In this document: positions 52,533-61,961 of the stretch, piece by piece
Position numbering within the stretch: the stretch's first letter is position 1
How the letters are laid out: each line of letters opens with the position of its first letter
DNA from: Paraburkholderia acidipaludis NBRC 101816
Lineage (GTDB): Bacteria; Pseudomonadota; Gammaproteobacteria; Burkholderiales; Burkholderiaceae
Assembly (NCBI RefSeq): GCF_000684975.1
Contig: NZ_BAXZ01000007.1
Span: 1 to 64,000, forward strand
Direction: 5' to 3'
DNA length: 64,000 bases
Position numbers and translations under genes: made by a program
Notes under the pieces: generated by a model
What the model was told of the DNA's origin: nothing
The model's database searches: none
The model's input: the letters and a program-made list of their open reading frames with translations, nothing else

Positions 52533-54101
52533 TCACCCCATCAACACGGTGACGGCGTCTTCCAGTGTCTGAGCCTGCTGGTTCAGCGCCGTGGACGCTG
52601 CTGCGGACTCCTCAACGAGCGTCGCATTCATCTGGGTGATCTGCGCAAGCTGCTCCACGGCAATCTGCGACTCGGCGATCTCGACGCTTTGTCCGCTGCT
52701 CGCTTCGGCAATGTCCGAAATGGCCCGCGTGAGTTCGGCGACGGACTGTTCGACCTTGCCCATGTCGGCGCCGGCGCCCGCCGCAGCCTGGGCACTCGCC
52801 TTCATCATGTCGAGCGAAGTGTCGATGAGCGCCTTGATCTCCCTCGCCGCGGCTTCGGAACGCTTGGCCAGCGTGCGCACCTCGCCGGCCACGACGGCGA
52901 ATCCGCGGCCGTTCTGCCCCGCTCTCGCGGCCTCCACCGACGCATTCAGGGCGAGCAGGTTCGTTTGGAACGCAATGCTGTCGATCGTGGTCGTAATTTC
53001 GGAAATGCGCCGCGAGTGACCGGCCAGCGCATCCGTTAGCTGTGCCGACCGGCGCGCCGCCTCGGCGGCGGCCGAAGCGGCTTCCGCCGTCCGGCTCCCT
53101 TCGGTGCGCGCCAGCCTGGCCGATTCGGCATTGTGCCGCGCGGTTTCGGTGATCTGCCCCAATGTCGCAGTGGTCTGCTCGATCGCGCTCGCCTGCTGCT
53201 CCGTGCGCATGGAGAGATTGGCATTGCCTTCGGCCAATCCCGCGGAAGCGCCTCGCACCTTGTCGATCGAGCCGCGCGCGTCCATCAACACGCCAATCGT
53301 CTTTCCGTTCATCTGGTTGAGCAGGCGCCCGAGCAGGCGCGTATGAGAATCGCCGGACTCGTGAAAGCGATGCTGCAGTTCGCCCGAGAGCACCACGAAC
53401 GCGCCGGCGCTCATCCGGGCAAGCGGCGTGAACACGTTGCGCGTCAGCCACACGGCCATCAGGGCGCAAGACAGTGCCGCCGCGGCCGCGATCGACCAGC
53501 CGAGCCGCAGCCCCGCCATGCGGGTAAAAAGCCCGCTCGTCATGCATGCCGGAACGAGCAGGATCATCAGCGCCTGCGCCGCCATGATGAAGTCCAGGCG
53601 GCCAACGGCCGAAAGGCCGAGCAGCCGCTGGGGAAGACCGGCCAGGCCTTTGCGGACGGCCCGCCCGCCTGCGAGGCGCCACTTCCCGCCCTGTTCGCGC
53701 CGCAGGTCCGCATACAGGCGTTCGGCAGCCGCGATTTCGGCCTCGGCCGGGCGCGTGCGCACGGAAACGTAACCCGTTGCCTCGCCGTCGCGCATGGCCG
53801 GCGTGACGTTGGCGAGCACCCAGTAAAATCCGCCGTCCTTGCGCCGGTTCTTGACGACGCCCGACCACGGACGGCCATTCCGGATCGTGCGCCACAGATC
53901 TTCGAAGGCTTCCGCCGGCATGTCAGGATGCCGAACGATATTTTGTGGCGCGCCGATCACCTCGTCGCGCGAGAATCCGCTCGCGCAAAGGAAAGCCTCA
54001 TTGGCGTACTCGATTACGCCGGTGCTATCCGTACGGGTGATGATGACCTCGTCCTGTGACAACACATATTCGTGGTCTGTGATCGGGACGTTGATGCGCA
54101 T
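52533..54101 (-). CDS. Aer-like methyl-accepting chemotaxis protein
   Basis: 522 residues. An N-terminal PAS domain (about 10-115: YANEAFLCASGFSRDEVIG, NRRKDGGFYWVLANVTP) is typical of Aer redox/oxygen sensors. Two membrane helices (about 165-215) with a short loop follow, then the signalling domain (about 270-520) with the conserved hairpin tip region (ISEITTTIDSIAFQTNLLAL, then NASVEAARAG). It senses the cell's redox or energy state and signals to CheA. Confidence 0.9.
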   Translation of the reverse strand: MRINVPITDHEYVLSQDEVIITRTDSTGVIEYANEAFLCASGFSRDEVIGAPQNIVRHPDMPAEAFEDLWRTIRNGRPWSGVVKNRRKDGGFYWVLANVTPAMRDGEATGYVSVRTRPAEAEIAAAERLYADLRREQGGKWRLAGGRAVRKGLAGLPQRLLGLSAVGRLDFIMAAQALMILLVPACMTSGLFTRMAGLRLGWSIAAAAALSCALMAVWLTRNVFTPLARMSAGAFVVLSGELQHRFHESGDSHTRLLGRLLNQMNGKTIGVLMDARGSIDKVRGASAGLAEGNANLSMRTEQQASAIEQTTATLGQITETARHNAESARLARTEGSRTAEAASAAAEAARRSAQLTDALAGHSRRISEITTTIDSIAFQTNLLALNASVEAARAGQNGRGFAVVAGEVRTLAKRSEAAAREIKALIDTSLDMMKASAQAAAGAGADMGKVEQSVAELTRAISDIAEASSGQSVEIAESQIAVEQLAQITQMNATLVEESAAASTALNQQAQTLEDAVTVLMG

Positions 54102-54380
54102 CGTCGTGATTGGTCTCGTCGTTTCATGGGCTCCCCCTTGAGCGGAAGCTCGCCTACCCCTGGGGTTCCCGGCCCGGCCGATACCTCAAGGCACGGACTA
54201 TCGAGAACGAACGCAAGTATGCCCGCAGGAGCGGCTTTAACAATTTTTATAATTTGACGAGAATCAACAAATCGACGCGAATTTTTCCTCGACCAGCCGC
54301 ACGAGACATTGCGAGCCGCGTTACCGCCGCCGTCGGTCGGCCGCGCGGCGGCGAGCCGCGCTATAGCCGGCCAGGGGCGT
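54102..54380. other. Intergenic between chemoreceptor and gabD
   Basis: 279 bases without a gene. The AT-rich part 54235-54285 probably holds the chemoreceptor promoter; no sigma-28 or sigma-54 consensus could be placed. GCGAGCCGCG occurs twice (54311 and 54351) in direct orientation. Confidence 0.35.
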
Positions 54381-55835
54381 TCAGCCCAACCCGCCCATCA
54401 TCATGTATTTCGTTTCGAGGTACTCATCAAGGCCGTACTTCGAGCCTTCACGCCCGAGCCCCGATTCCTTCACACCGCCGAACGGTGCGACCTCGGTCGA
54501 AATGATGCCTTCATTGATGCCCACCATGCCGCTTTCGAGCGCAGCCGCCACACGCCAGACACGGCCGATATCGCGTGCGTAGAAGTACGCCGAGAGTCCG
54601 AAGTCGGTATCGTTCGCCGCGCGGATTGCCTCTTCCTCCGTCTCGAAGCGGAACACGGCTGCCACCGGGCCGAAAGTTTCCTCGTGTGCGAGCATCATCC
54701 CGCCGTGCGCGCCGGTAATCACGGTGGGCTCATAGAACGTGCCGCCGAGCGCGTGCGGACGACCGCCGCACACCACGGTGCCGCCCTTGTCCTTCGCATC
54801 GCTGATGTGCGCTTCCACCTTGTGCAGCGCGGCGCGATTGATGAGCGGCCCCTGCGTCGCGCCAGGCTCCATGCCGTTCGCCACGTGCAAAGCCTCTACC
54901 GCCTTCACGAGCTTCGCAACGAACGCGTCGTGCACGCCGGCCTGCACGAAGAAGCGGTTCACGCACACGCAGGTCTGCCCCGTGTTGCGAAACTTCGAAG
55001 CCATCGCGCCCGCTACCGCCGCGTCGAGATCGGCGTCGTCGAACACGATGAACGGCGCGTTGCCGCCCAGTTCCAGCGAGACCTTCTTGACGCTGTCCGC
55101 CGCCGCGCGCATGAGCAGCTTGCCCACGCGCGTCGAGCCCGTGAACGAGATCTTGCGCACGGCCTTCGACGCCATCAGCGTATCGCCGATGGCGGGCGCA
55201 TCGCCCGACACCACGTTGAACACGCCGCGCGGGATGCCCGCACGTTCGGCCAGCACCGCGAGCGCGTATGCGGAAAGCGGCGTTTCCTCCGAAGGCTTGA
55301 GCACCATCGTGCAGCCCGCCGCCAGCGCCGGGCCCGCCTTGCGCGTAACCATCGCCAGCGGGAAATTCCACGGCGTGATGGCGCCGACCACGCCCACCGG
55401 CTCCTTCGTCACGACGATGCGCGAGCCCTTCTTCGGCGCCGGAATCACGTCACCGTAGGCACGCCGCGCTTCCTCGGCGAACCACGTGAGGAAGCTCGCC
55501 GCATAGGCCACTTCGCCCTGTGCTTCCGCGTAAGGCTTGCCCTGCTCCGCGGTCATGATGCGCGCGAGGTCGTCGCGGTGTTCGAGCATCAGCTCGCCCC
55601 AGCGGCGCACCTTCTCGCCGCGCTCGGCGGCCGTGGCGTCGCGCCATGCCGGGAAGGCCTGCGACGCCGCCGCGACGGCCTGCAGCGTCTCGCGTCCGCC
55701 GGCCCGTGCCACCTGCGCGAGCGGCTGCCCGCTTGCCGGGTCGACGACGGCATAGGTCGACTCGCTCTCGACCCATTCGCCGTCGATATAGTTCGTCGTG
55801 CGCCAGAGCGCCCGATCCTTGAGTCCTTCGATCAT
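54381..55835 (-). CDS. gabD: Succinate-semialdehyde dehydrogenase-like aldehyde dehydrogenase
   Basis: 484 residues from ATG 55835. Aldehyde-dehydrogenase features: NAD site WNFPLAMVTRK and GSTRVGK, general base in SLELGGNAPFIVFDDAD, catalytic cysteine in NTGQTCVCVNRF. The second cysteine two residues later is typical of GabD-type enzymes. It oxidises succinate semialdehyde or a related aldehyde. It overlaps the aldo/keto reductase by four bases, so it is co-translated with it and with the formaldehyde-activating-enzyme homologue. Confidence 0.87.
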   Translation of the reverse strand: MIEGLKDRALWRTTNYIDGEWVESESTYAVVDPASGQPLAQVARAGGRETLQAVAAASQAFPAWRDATAAERGEKVRRWGELMLEHRDDLARIMTAEQGKPYAEAQGEVAYAASFLTWFAEEARRAYGDVIPAPKKGSRIVVTKEPVGVVGAITPWNFPLAMVTRKAGPALAAGCTMVLKPSEETPLSAYALAVLAERAGIPRGVFNVVSGDAPAIGDTLMASKAVRKISFTGSTRVGKLLMRAAADSVKKVSLELGGNAPFIVFDDADLDAAVAGAMASKFRNTGQTCVCVNRFFVQAGVHDAFVAKLVKAVEALHVANGMEPGATQGPLINRAALHKVEAHISDAKDKGGTVVCGGRPHALGGTFYEPTVITGAHGGMMLAHEETFGPVAAVFRFETEEEAIRAANDTDFGLSAYFYARDIGRVWRVAAALESGMVGINEGIISTEVAPFGGVKESGLGREGSKYGLDEYLETKYMMMGGLG

Positions 55836-56851
55836 GCTGCAATCTCCAGTCGGCGCGACGGACGCGCCACGCGCGGAATGCGCGCCGTGACGTAGTCGTT
55901 GATCACGTCGCAAGGCGTGTAGTTGCGGTCGAGTTCATACAGTTCGTCGGCGTCGAGCTTCGTTTCCAGCGCCGCGAGCGCGCTTTCGAACTGCGCGACG
56001 GTATCCGCGCCGACCAGCATCGACGACACGCCGTTGCGCCCGAGCACCCATGCCTGCGCGATCTGCGCGCACGACACGCCGCGCGCGAGCGCCACTTCAG
56101 CAACGGAATGCGCGATATTGCGCGATGCTTCGTCGTCGTACATCTGCCCGGTGAAGAAGTCGGTCTGGTTGCGCACCGACTTCGCGTCGCCGGACAACAG
56201 GCCGCGCGCAAGCGGGCTGAACACCGAAACGCCCACGCCCTGATCGAGGCAGAACGGAATCATTTCGCGCTCTTCCTCACGGTAGGCGCAGTTCAGTTGC
56301 AGCTGCATGTTGATCGGCCGCGCGAAGCCATGACGCTCGCAGGCCTGCAGGATCTTCGCGAACTGCCACGTGAACATCGTCGAGACGCCGATATAGCGCG
56401 CCTTGCCCGCGCGCACGATGTCGTTCAGCGCATCCATCGTTTCCTCGACAGGCGTGTTCACGTCGAAGTAATGCAGCATGTAGACATCGACGTAGTCGGT
56501 CTGCAGGCGGCGCAGCGACCCGTCGATGCCGTCCATGATGTGCTTGCGCGAATGGCCCTGATTGTTCACGCCGTTGCCGATGGGATAGCCCACCTTGGTC
56601 GTGAGCACGAGTTCGTCGCGCTTCGCGAGACGCTTTACGATGCGCCCCACGACTTCTTCGCCCACGCCGGTCGAATAGAAATCGGCGAGGTCGATGAAGT
56701 TCACGCCCGCTTCGAGGGCGCGGCGCACGATCGGCTCGCTCTGCTCCTCGTTGTAGATCCACGGCTTCCAGTCCGGCGTGCCCATGTTCATGGTGCCGAG
56801 GCACAAGCGCGAAACCTTCAAGCCCGAGCGTCCCAGTTGGATGTATTGCAT
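55832..56851 (-). CDS. Aldo/keto reductase
   Basis: 339 residues from ATG 56851 (a GTG at 56860 is less likely). A TIM-barrel AKR with catalytic residues D (NFIDLADFYSTG), Y in the same segment, K (LTTKVGYPIG) and H (MLHYFD). It resembles the YajO/AKR11-like bacterial reductases. It would reduce a carbonyl with NADPH. It is second in the operon fae-like - AKR - gabD. Confidence 0.87.
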   Translation of the reverse strand: MQYIQLGRSGLKVSRLCLGTMNMGTPDWKPWIYNEEQSEPIVRRALEAGVNFIDLADFYSTGVGEEVVGRIVKRLAKRDELVLTTKVGYPIGNGVNNQGHSRKHIMDGIDGSLRRLQTDYVDVYMLHYFDVNTPVEETMDALNDIVRAGKARYIGVSTMFTWQFAKILQACERHGFARPINMQLQLNCAYREEEREMIPFCLDQGVGVSVFSPLARGLLSGDAKSVRNQTDFFTGQMYDDEASRNIAHSVAEVALARGVSCAQIAQAWVLGRNGVSSMLVGADTVAQFESALAALETKLDADELYELDRNYTPCDVINDYVTARIPRVARPSRRLEIAA

Positions 56852-56886
56852 TGCAGTCACCTGTCGATCGATGGGGTCGGGCGGGC

Positions 56887-57408
56887 TCAGGCCGCGCGGG
56901 CCTTGGGCGTATAGAAAGGATTGCTGATCTGGTCGCGCACTTCGGCGAGCTTGTCCAGATTCGGCAGCCCGTTCATCGCCGCGTGAATCGCCGTCTTGCA
57001 GGCCGTGTAGTTGTTCTCGTACACGGCGTCGAGGTCGTCACAGCTCCAGTTCACCCAGTTCGCCGTGACGATGCACCACTCGTTCTCCGCTTCGGGCGGC
57101 AGCGTGCCGTCCAGCATCGCCTCGGTCACCGCCTTCGCGATGGCGGCCTGGGAAGCGCCCCAGGTGGCGTTGCCATGCAGGTCGCCGCGAATGTCCGCCT
57201 TGTTCACATAGAGCGTGACGGGCTTGACCGGCACGTTCGGCTGCGCGACCACCATGAAGGGCACGTGGCCCTGCGAGGGCGACGAAAGGCTGTTCGTGAA
57301 CGCCTGGCCAACGGGGCCGCTGCGCGGACCGATCATGATGTTGATGTGGGCAGCGTTTACGCCTGGTCCCGCGAAACCTTCACCGATATAGACTTCCAAG
57401 GCTTTCAT
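56887..57408 (-). CDS. Formaldehyde-activating enzyme (Fae) homologue
   Basis: 173 residues from ATG 57408 with GGAGTCGAAC ahead. The sequence follows Fae throughout: VYIGEGFAGPGVNAAHINIM with the catalytic-region histidine H21, then IGPRSGPVGQAF, PNVPVKPVTLYVNKADI and NYTACKTAIHAAM. Fae condenses formaldehyde with tetrahydromethanopterin. It is a free-standing short form, not fused to hexulose-phosphate synthase. Several residues differ from methylotroph Fae, so a Fae-like variant with another carrier or a regulatory role is possible. Its place between a betaine importer and aldehyde-handling enzymes suggests capture of formaldehyde from N-demethylation. Confidence 0.85.
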   Translation of the reverse strand: MKALEVYIGEGFAGPGVNAAHINIMIGPRSGPVGQAFTNSLSSPSQGHVPFMVVAQPNVPVKPVTLYVNKADIRGDLHGNATWGASQAAIAKAVTEAMLDGTLPPEAENEWCIVTANWVNWSCDDLDAVYENNYTACKTAIHAAMNGLPNLDKLAEVRDQISNPFYTPKARAA

Positions 57409-57743
57409 GTTCGACTCCGTCTCCTGAATTACCGGGGTTGTTGTGCAGCGCAGCGCTCCGTCGGAAACGTTCGGGAAAATCTCGGTTTGCCGATACGCCC
57501 TGCGCGTCGAAACGAATTGCAGCACAAGCAACACGCGTATAAAAGCTACGAAATCTCATGGGGGCATGAGGCGTATTCATCGCCGCGAGACGATGTTGCG
57601 TGGCATGAGATCAGGTAATGCTTCGATGACTATTCGTGGCTTCGCAACCCTAAACGCTGCCGCTAGACTCTGTTCGCGTGAATCAAAACGACTCGGCCCC
57701 AACAAACTGAAAGGGCCAGCAGACATTCCGTAACGGAGGAGAC
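57409..57743. promoter_or_regulatory. Divergent control region fae-like / betaine importer
   Basis: 335 bases without a gene. It contains the perfect inverted repeat CTCATG-GGGG-CATGAG (57555-57570) and another CATGAGAT at 57604-57611, which also pairs with ATCTCATG at 57553-57560. TATAAA at 57538 is a possible -10. These are candidate sites for the LysR regulator at 61962, allowing joint control of import and catabolism. Confidence 0.4.
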
Positions 57744-58784
57744 ATGAGAGGTATCACTCTGGCAGCTGCACGCCTCGCCGCCGCGCTCGCGCTCACTTGC
57801 GCCGCAACCAGCACGTTTGCGGCCGAACCCAACTGGTGCAGTTCCGGCAAAACAGTGAAGCTCGCCCAGATCACTTGGGAAAGCGGCGCGCTGATGACCG
57901 AAATGGTCCGCACGGTGCTCGAAAAAGGCTACGGCTGCAAGACCGAAGTCGTGCCGGGCGCCACCGCCGCCACCGAAACCGCGCTCGCCAGCGGCGACTT
58001 GCAGATCTGGGCCGAGCATTGGACCGGCCGCAGCAAGATCATCGCGCGAGGCCTGAAGGACGGCAGCGTGAAGCTCGTCGGCGAGCTGATTCCCGGCGGC
58101 GACCGCGAAGGCTGGTATGTCCCCGACTACGTGATCCATGGCGATCCGGCGCGCGGCATCAAGCCGCTCGCGCCGCAACTGCGCTCGATCTCCCAGCTGC
58201 CGCAATACAAGAATCTCTTCGCCGACGACGAAGAGCCGGGCAAGGGCCGCTTCTACAACTGCCCCTCCGGTTGGGACTGCGAACGCTTCAACAACCGGCT
58301 GCTCGACGCCTACAAGCTCGGCGACGACTACACGAACTTCCGCCCCGGCACCGGCGCCGGCCTCGACGCGGCCGTCGCCTCGGCCTACGAGCGCGGCAAG
58401 CCCATTCTGTTCTATTACTGGCAACCGGCCGGGCTGATGGCGAAATACCATTTCGTGCAGCTCGAAGGCGCGCCCTATAGCGACGCCTGCTGGAGCACGA
58501 TTGCCGATCCGAAGGGCACGCCCTGCGCGTCCGCGTTCAAGGTTTCGCATCTCACGGTCGCGGTCTCGACGCCGTTCTACCAAGCGCAGCCCGACGCCGT
58601 GGCATTCTTCGGCAAGATCAGTCTGCCCCTTCCGCTCGACGAGCAACTCGTCGAGCAGATGCACGAAAAGAAGCTCGACGCATCGACGGTCGCGCACACG
58701 TTCTTCGAACAGCACCCGGAAATCTGGAAGCAATGGGTGACGCCGGAAGTCGCGGCGCGCGTGCAGGCCAGCCTGCGCTCGTAA
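57744..58784 (+). CDS. Betaine/choline-type ABC substrate-binding protein (second)
   Basis: 346 residues with a signal peptide ending near TFA/AE. It is a clear paralogue of the protein at 46590: the same length, WCSSGK, GYGC, NCPSGWDCE and ACW motifs, and YYWQPA where the other has YYWEPA. It belongs to the OpuAC/ProX family of quaternary-amine binders. GGAGGAGAC precedes ATG 57744. It heads a complete importer operon, so it is the main delivery protein for it. Confidence 0.92.
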   Translation: MRGITLAAARLAAALALTCAATSTFAAEPNWCSSGKTVKLAQITWESGALMTEMVRTVLEKGYGCKTEVVPGATAATETALASGDLQIWAEHWTGRSKIIARGLKDGSVKLVGELIPGGDREGWYVPDYVIHGDPARGIKPLAPQLRSISQLPQYKNLFADDEEPGKGRFYNCPSGWDCERFNNRLLDAYKLGDDYTNFRPGTGAGLDAAVASAYERGKPILFYYWQPAGLMAKYHFVQLEGAPYSDACWSTIADPKGTPCASAFKVSHLTVAVSTPFYQAQPDAVAFFGKISLPLPLDEQLVEQMHEKKLDASTVAHTFFEQHPEIWKQWVTPEVAARVQASLRS

Positions 58785-58826
58785 CTCCGCGAAGCGGCAC
58801 ATGACTTAAGCAGAATGAGGCTCACC

Positions 58827-59789
58827 ATGGGATCCCCCTTCCTTCATCTCTCCATCGCCGACTGGGTCAACGATCAGGTCACGGCATTCGTGCAGCAGTA
58901 TGGCGACGCATTCCATAACTTCAGCGTGCTGATGCTGCGCTACGTTCTCGTGCCGCTCGAAGGCCTGCTGCGCGCCATGCCCGTCTGGGTCGTGCTGGCC
59001 GCGGTCGGCCTGCTCGCCTGGCACGCCTCGCGGCGTGCCGGCGTGGCGCTGCTGTTCATGGGCCTCCTGTACCTGATCGGCTGCTTCGGGCTCTGGGACA
59101 AGCTCATGCAGACCTTCGCGCTGATGTTCGTTTCGACGCTCATCTCCGTCGCGCTGGGGATTCCCATCGGCATCCTCGCGGCGTCGAGCCGCGTGCTGCG
59201 CCGCCTGCTGCTGCCGGTGCTCGACGTGATGCAGACGCTGCCGAGCTTCGTGTACCTCATTCCGGTGCTGATGCTGTTCGGCCTCGGCAAGGTGCCCGCG
59301 ATCCTCGCCACCGTCGTCTATGCGCTGCCGCCGCTCATCCGCCTGACCGACCTCGGCATTCGCCACGTGGACGGCGAGATCGTCGAAGCGGCGCGCGCCT
59401 TCGGCACCACGCGCTGGCAGATGCTGTTCCAGGTTCAGCTTCCGCTCGCCCGCCCGAGCATCATGGCCGGTATCAACCAGACCACGATGATGGCGCTCTC
59501 CATGGTCGTGATCGCCTCGATGATCGGCTCGCGCGGACTCGGCGAAGACGTGCTCGCGGGCATCCAGACGCTCGACGTCGGCAAGGGCACGCAGGCCGGC
59601 ATCGCCATCGTGATCCTCGCCATCGTGATCGACCGCATCAGCCAGGGGTACGGCCAGGGCCGCCGCACGCGGCGCCTGTCGCGCAGCCAGAAGCAGCCCT
59701 CGCGCATTCCGTTTCGCCGTGCCCGCGCAGAGGCCGCCGACGAAGCGAATGCTGCGAAGAACGATCTGAGCGGCCAGCCCGCGAAATGA
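58827..59789 (+). CDS. Betaine ABC transporter permease (ProW type)
   Basis: 320 residues from ATG 58827 (GAGG six bases ahead; ATG 58815 is less likely). Six or seven membrane helices; the ATPase-coupling EAA loop reads EIVEAARAFGTTRWQMLFQVQLPLARP with the conserved glycine (split here only by length). It forms the inner-membrane channel of the importer with the binding protein upstream and the ATPase downstream. Confidence 0.92.
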   Translation: MGSPFLHLSIADWVNDQVTAFVQQYGDAFHNFSVLMLRYVLVPLEGLLRAMPVWVVLAAVGLLAWHASRRAGVALLFMGLLYLIGCFGLWDKLMQTFALMFVSTLISVALGIPIGILAASSRVLRRLLLPVLDVMQTLPSFVYLIPVLMLFGLGKVPAILATVVYALPPLIRLTDLGIRHVDGEIVEAARAFGTTRWQMLFQVQLPLARPSIMAGINQTTMMALSMVVIASMIGSRGLGEDVLAGIQTLDVGKGTQAGIAIVILAIVIDRISQGYGQGRRTRRLSRSQKQPSRIPFRRARAEAADEANAAKNDLSGQPAK

Positions 59790-59856
59790 ATGCTTCCGTG
59801 CAGGCTCGCCACAGCGAGCCTGCGTCATCGGACGATAGAGCAATGAGGTAACGAAA

Positions 59857-60681
59857 ATGAGCGGCATCGAAGTCAAAAACGTGTACAAGATCTTCGGCAG
59901 CCAGGAAGCCGGCCAGCGCGCACTCAACCTGCTGCGCGGCGGCGCCACCAAGGCGGAAGTGCTGGAGAAGACGCGCTGCAATGTCGGCCTGAACGACGTG
60001 AGCCTCTCCATCGGCTCGGGCCAGATCTTCGTGATCATGGGTCTTTCCGGTTCGGGCAAGTCCACGCTCGTGCGGCACTTCAACCGGCTGATCGAGCCGA
60101 CCGTGGGCGAGATTCTCATCGACGGCAAGGACGTGCTCAAACTCTCCGAAGGCGGGCTGCGCGAGCTGCGCCGCTACGGCGTGAGCATGGTGTTCCAGAG
60201 CTTCGGACTCCTGCCGCACCAGACGGTGCTGAACAACGCGGCCTACGCGCTCGTGACGCGCGGCGAGAAGAAGGCCGACGCGCACGAGAAAGCACGCGAA
60301 TGGCTCGACAAAGTCGGATTAGGCGGCTACGCGAACCACTATCCCGACGAACTCTCGGGCGGCATGCGCCAGCGCGTGGGCCTCGCGCGCGCACTCGCGG
60401 CCGATACCGACGTGCTGCTGATGGACGAAGCGTTTTCGGCGCTCGATCCGCTGATCCGCACGGAGATGCAGGACCAGTTGCTCGAGCTGCAGGCCACGCT
60501 CAAGAAAACCATCGTATTCATCACACACGATCTCGACGAGGCGCTGCGCATCGGCAACCAGATCGCAATCCTAAGAGACGGCCGCCTGATCCAGTGCGGC
60601 ACGCCCGACGACATCCTGCACCGCCCCGCCGACGACTACGTGCGCCGCTTCGTCGAACGCCGCGCCGGCGTGCCGCACTGA
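59857..60681 (+). CDS. Betaine ABC transporter ATPase (ProV type)
   Basis: 274 residues. Walker A GLSGSGKST (62-70), ABC signature LSGGMRQRVGLARAL, Walker B VLLMDEAFSALDP and switch histidine ITHD are all intact. It resembles ProV/OpuAA but ends shortly after the ATPase domain and lacks the C-terminal CBS pair used for osmosensing, which fits a catabolic rather than osmoprotective importer. Confidence 0.93.
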   Translation: MSGIEVKNVYKIFGSQEAGQRALNLLRGGATKAEVLEKTRCNVGLNDVSLSIGSGQIFVIMGLSGSGKSTLVRHFNRLIEPTVGEILIDGKDVLKLSEGGLRELRRYGVSMVFQSFGLLPHQTVLNNAAYALVTRGEKKADAHEKAREWLDKVGLGGYANHYPDELSGGMRQRVGLARALAADTDVLLMDEAFSALDPLIRTEMQDQLLELQATLKKTIVFITHDLDEALRIGNQIAILRDGRLIQCGTPDDILHRPADDYVRRFVERRAGVPH

Positions 60682-60690
60682 GCGGCACGC

Positions 60691-61872
60691 ATGCGGTCGC
60701 TGATCGGGCTGCTCAGCGGCTATACGTTACTCATTTGCGGCAATAGCCTGCTCACGACGCTGGTGTCGCTGAGGATGCTGCACGTCGAGCGTTCCGCGCT
60801 CGACGTGGGCCTCGTGCAGTCCTGCTACTACCTCGGTTTCATTGGCGGCGCGCTCGGCCTCGGGCCGCTCGTCGAGCGGATCGGGCCCCAGCGCGCCTTC
60901 ATTGGCTTCGCCGCGCTCACGGCGCTCGCCGCGCTCGGCTATCTCTCGTTCGACACGCCCGGCGCATGGGCCGCGCTGCGTCTGCTGACAGGCTTCAGCA
61001 TGGTGGGCGTGTTCACCTCGATCGAAAGCGGCGTGAACGGCGCGGTTCCGAATGGACAACGCGGGCGGGCATTCGCCCTCTATCTCGTACTGACCTATCT
61101 GGGCGTGAGCGCCGGGCAGTTCCTGCTCGGCCTCTCCGGCATGGGCAGCGCCGGGAACGGCGACTTCGAACGCGTTTTCGTCAATGCGCTGTTCGTCGGC
61201 GCGCTCATTCCCGTCGCGCTGATCGGCGACTGGCAGGTGCCGTTGTCCTCGCCCGCTTCGGGCGCAACACGCGCCTCGGCGCTCGCCACCCCTAAACGTC
61301 CGGGGCTGCTGCTGGACGGTCTGCACGAACTGCGGCGCGCGGCGCCGCGCAGCGTGCCGGCCTGCATCGGCGCCGGGCTGCTCTCCAGCGCGTTCTATGC
61401 GCTCACGCCCGTCTACCTCGAACGCATTGGCTTTCCTGCGGCCGATATCTCGCGCGCAATGGGCATCGTGCTGATCGGCGCGCTCCTTTCGCAGTGGCCG
61501 GTGGGCAGGCTCTCGGATCGCCTTGGCCGGCGCACGACGCTGGGCGCCGTCGCAGCCTCGTCGGCCGTGCTCGCCGCCGCGCTGATCGTGGTGCGCGTGC
61601 CGCTGGCGGTCGATATCCTGCTATTTCTTTACGTCGCCCTGACGTTCACGCTCTACGGCGTAATCGTCTCGGACGTGAACGACCGCGTCGACCAATCCGT
61701 GCGTGTGAAAACCAGCGCAACGCTGCTTCTCGTCTTCTCGATCGGCGGCGCGGCAGGGCCTACGGTCGGCTCGCTCTTCATGCGCGTTCTCGGCGCGGGC
61801 GGGCTCTATGTGTTCTCGCTCACAGTAACTCTCGGGCTCGCGGCGCTCTCCCGTGCAAGGGTGGCCAGGTGA
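60691..61872 (+). CDS. MFS transporter
   Basis: 393 residues, 12 membrane helices; motif A-like segments are GLGPLVERIGPQRA and GRLSDRLGRRTT. It starts nine bases after the ATPase stop and is in the importer operon. It could export a product or toxic intermediate of the imported compound, or import a related one; the substrate is not readable. Confidence 0.88.
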   Translation: MRSLIGLLSGYTLLICGNSLLTTLVSLRMLHVERSALDVGLVQSCYYLGFIGGALGLGPLVERIGPQRAFIGFAALTALAALGYLSFDTPGAWAALRLLTGFSMVGVFTSIESGVNGAVPNGQRGRAFALYLVLTYLGVSAGQFLLGLSGMGSAGNGDFERVFVNALFVGALIPVALIGDWQVPLSSPASGATRASALATPKRPGLLLDGLHELRRAAPRSVPACIGAGLLSSAFYALTPVYLERIGFPAADISRAMGIVLIGALLSQWPVGRLSDRLGRRTTLGAVAASSAVLAAALIVVRVPLAVDILLFLYVALTFTLYGVIVSDVNDRVDQSVRVKTSATLLLVFSIGGAAGPTVGSLFMRVLGAGGLYVFSLTVTLGLAALSRARVAR

Positions 61873-61961
61873 AGCGGCAGCCCGACGGTACGGGTACCGG
61901 TATACTGCGCGCTTCGCCAGATGCGCCGCCTCCAGGCGGTGCAGGTAGACGGGAGAAGAAA

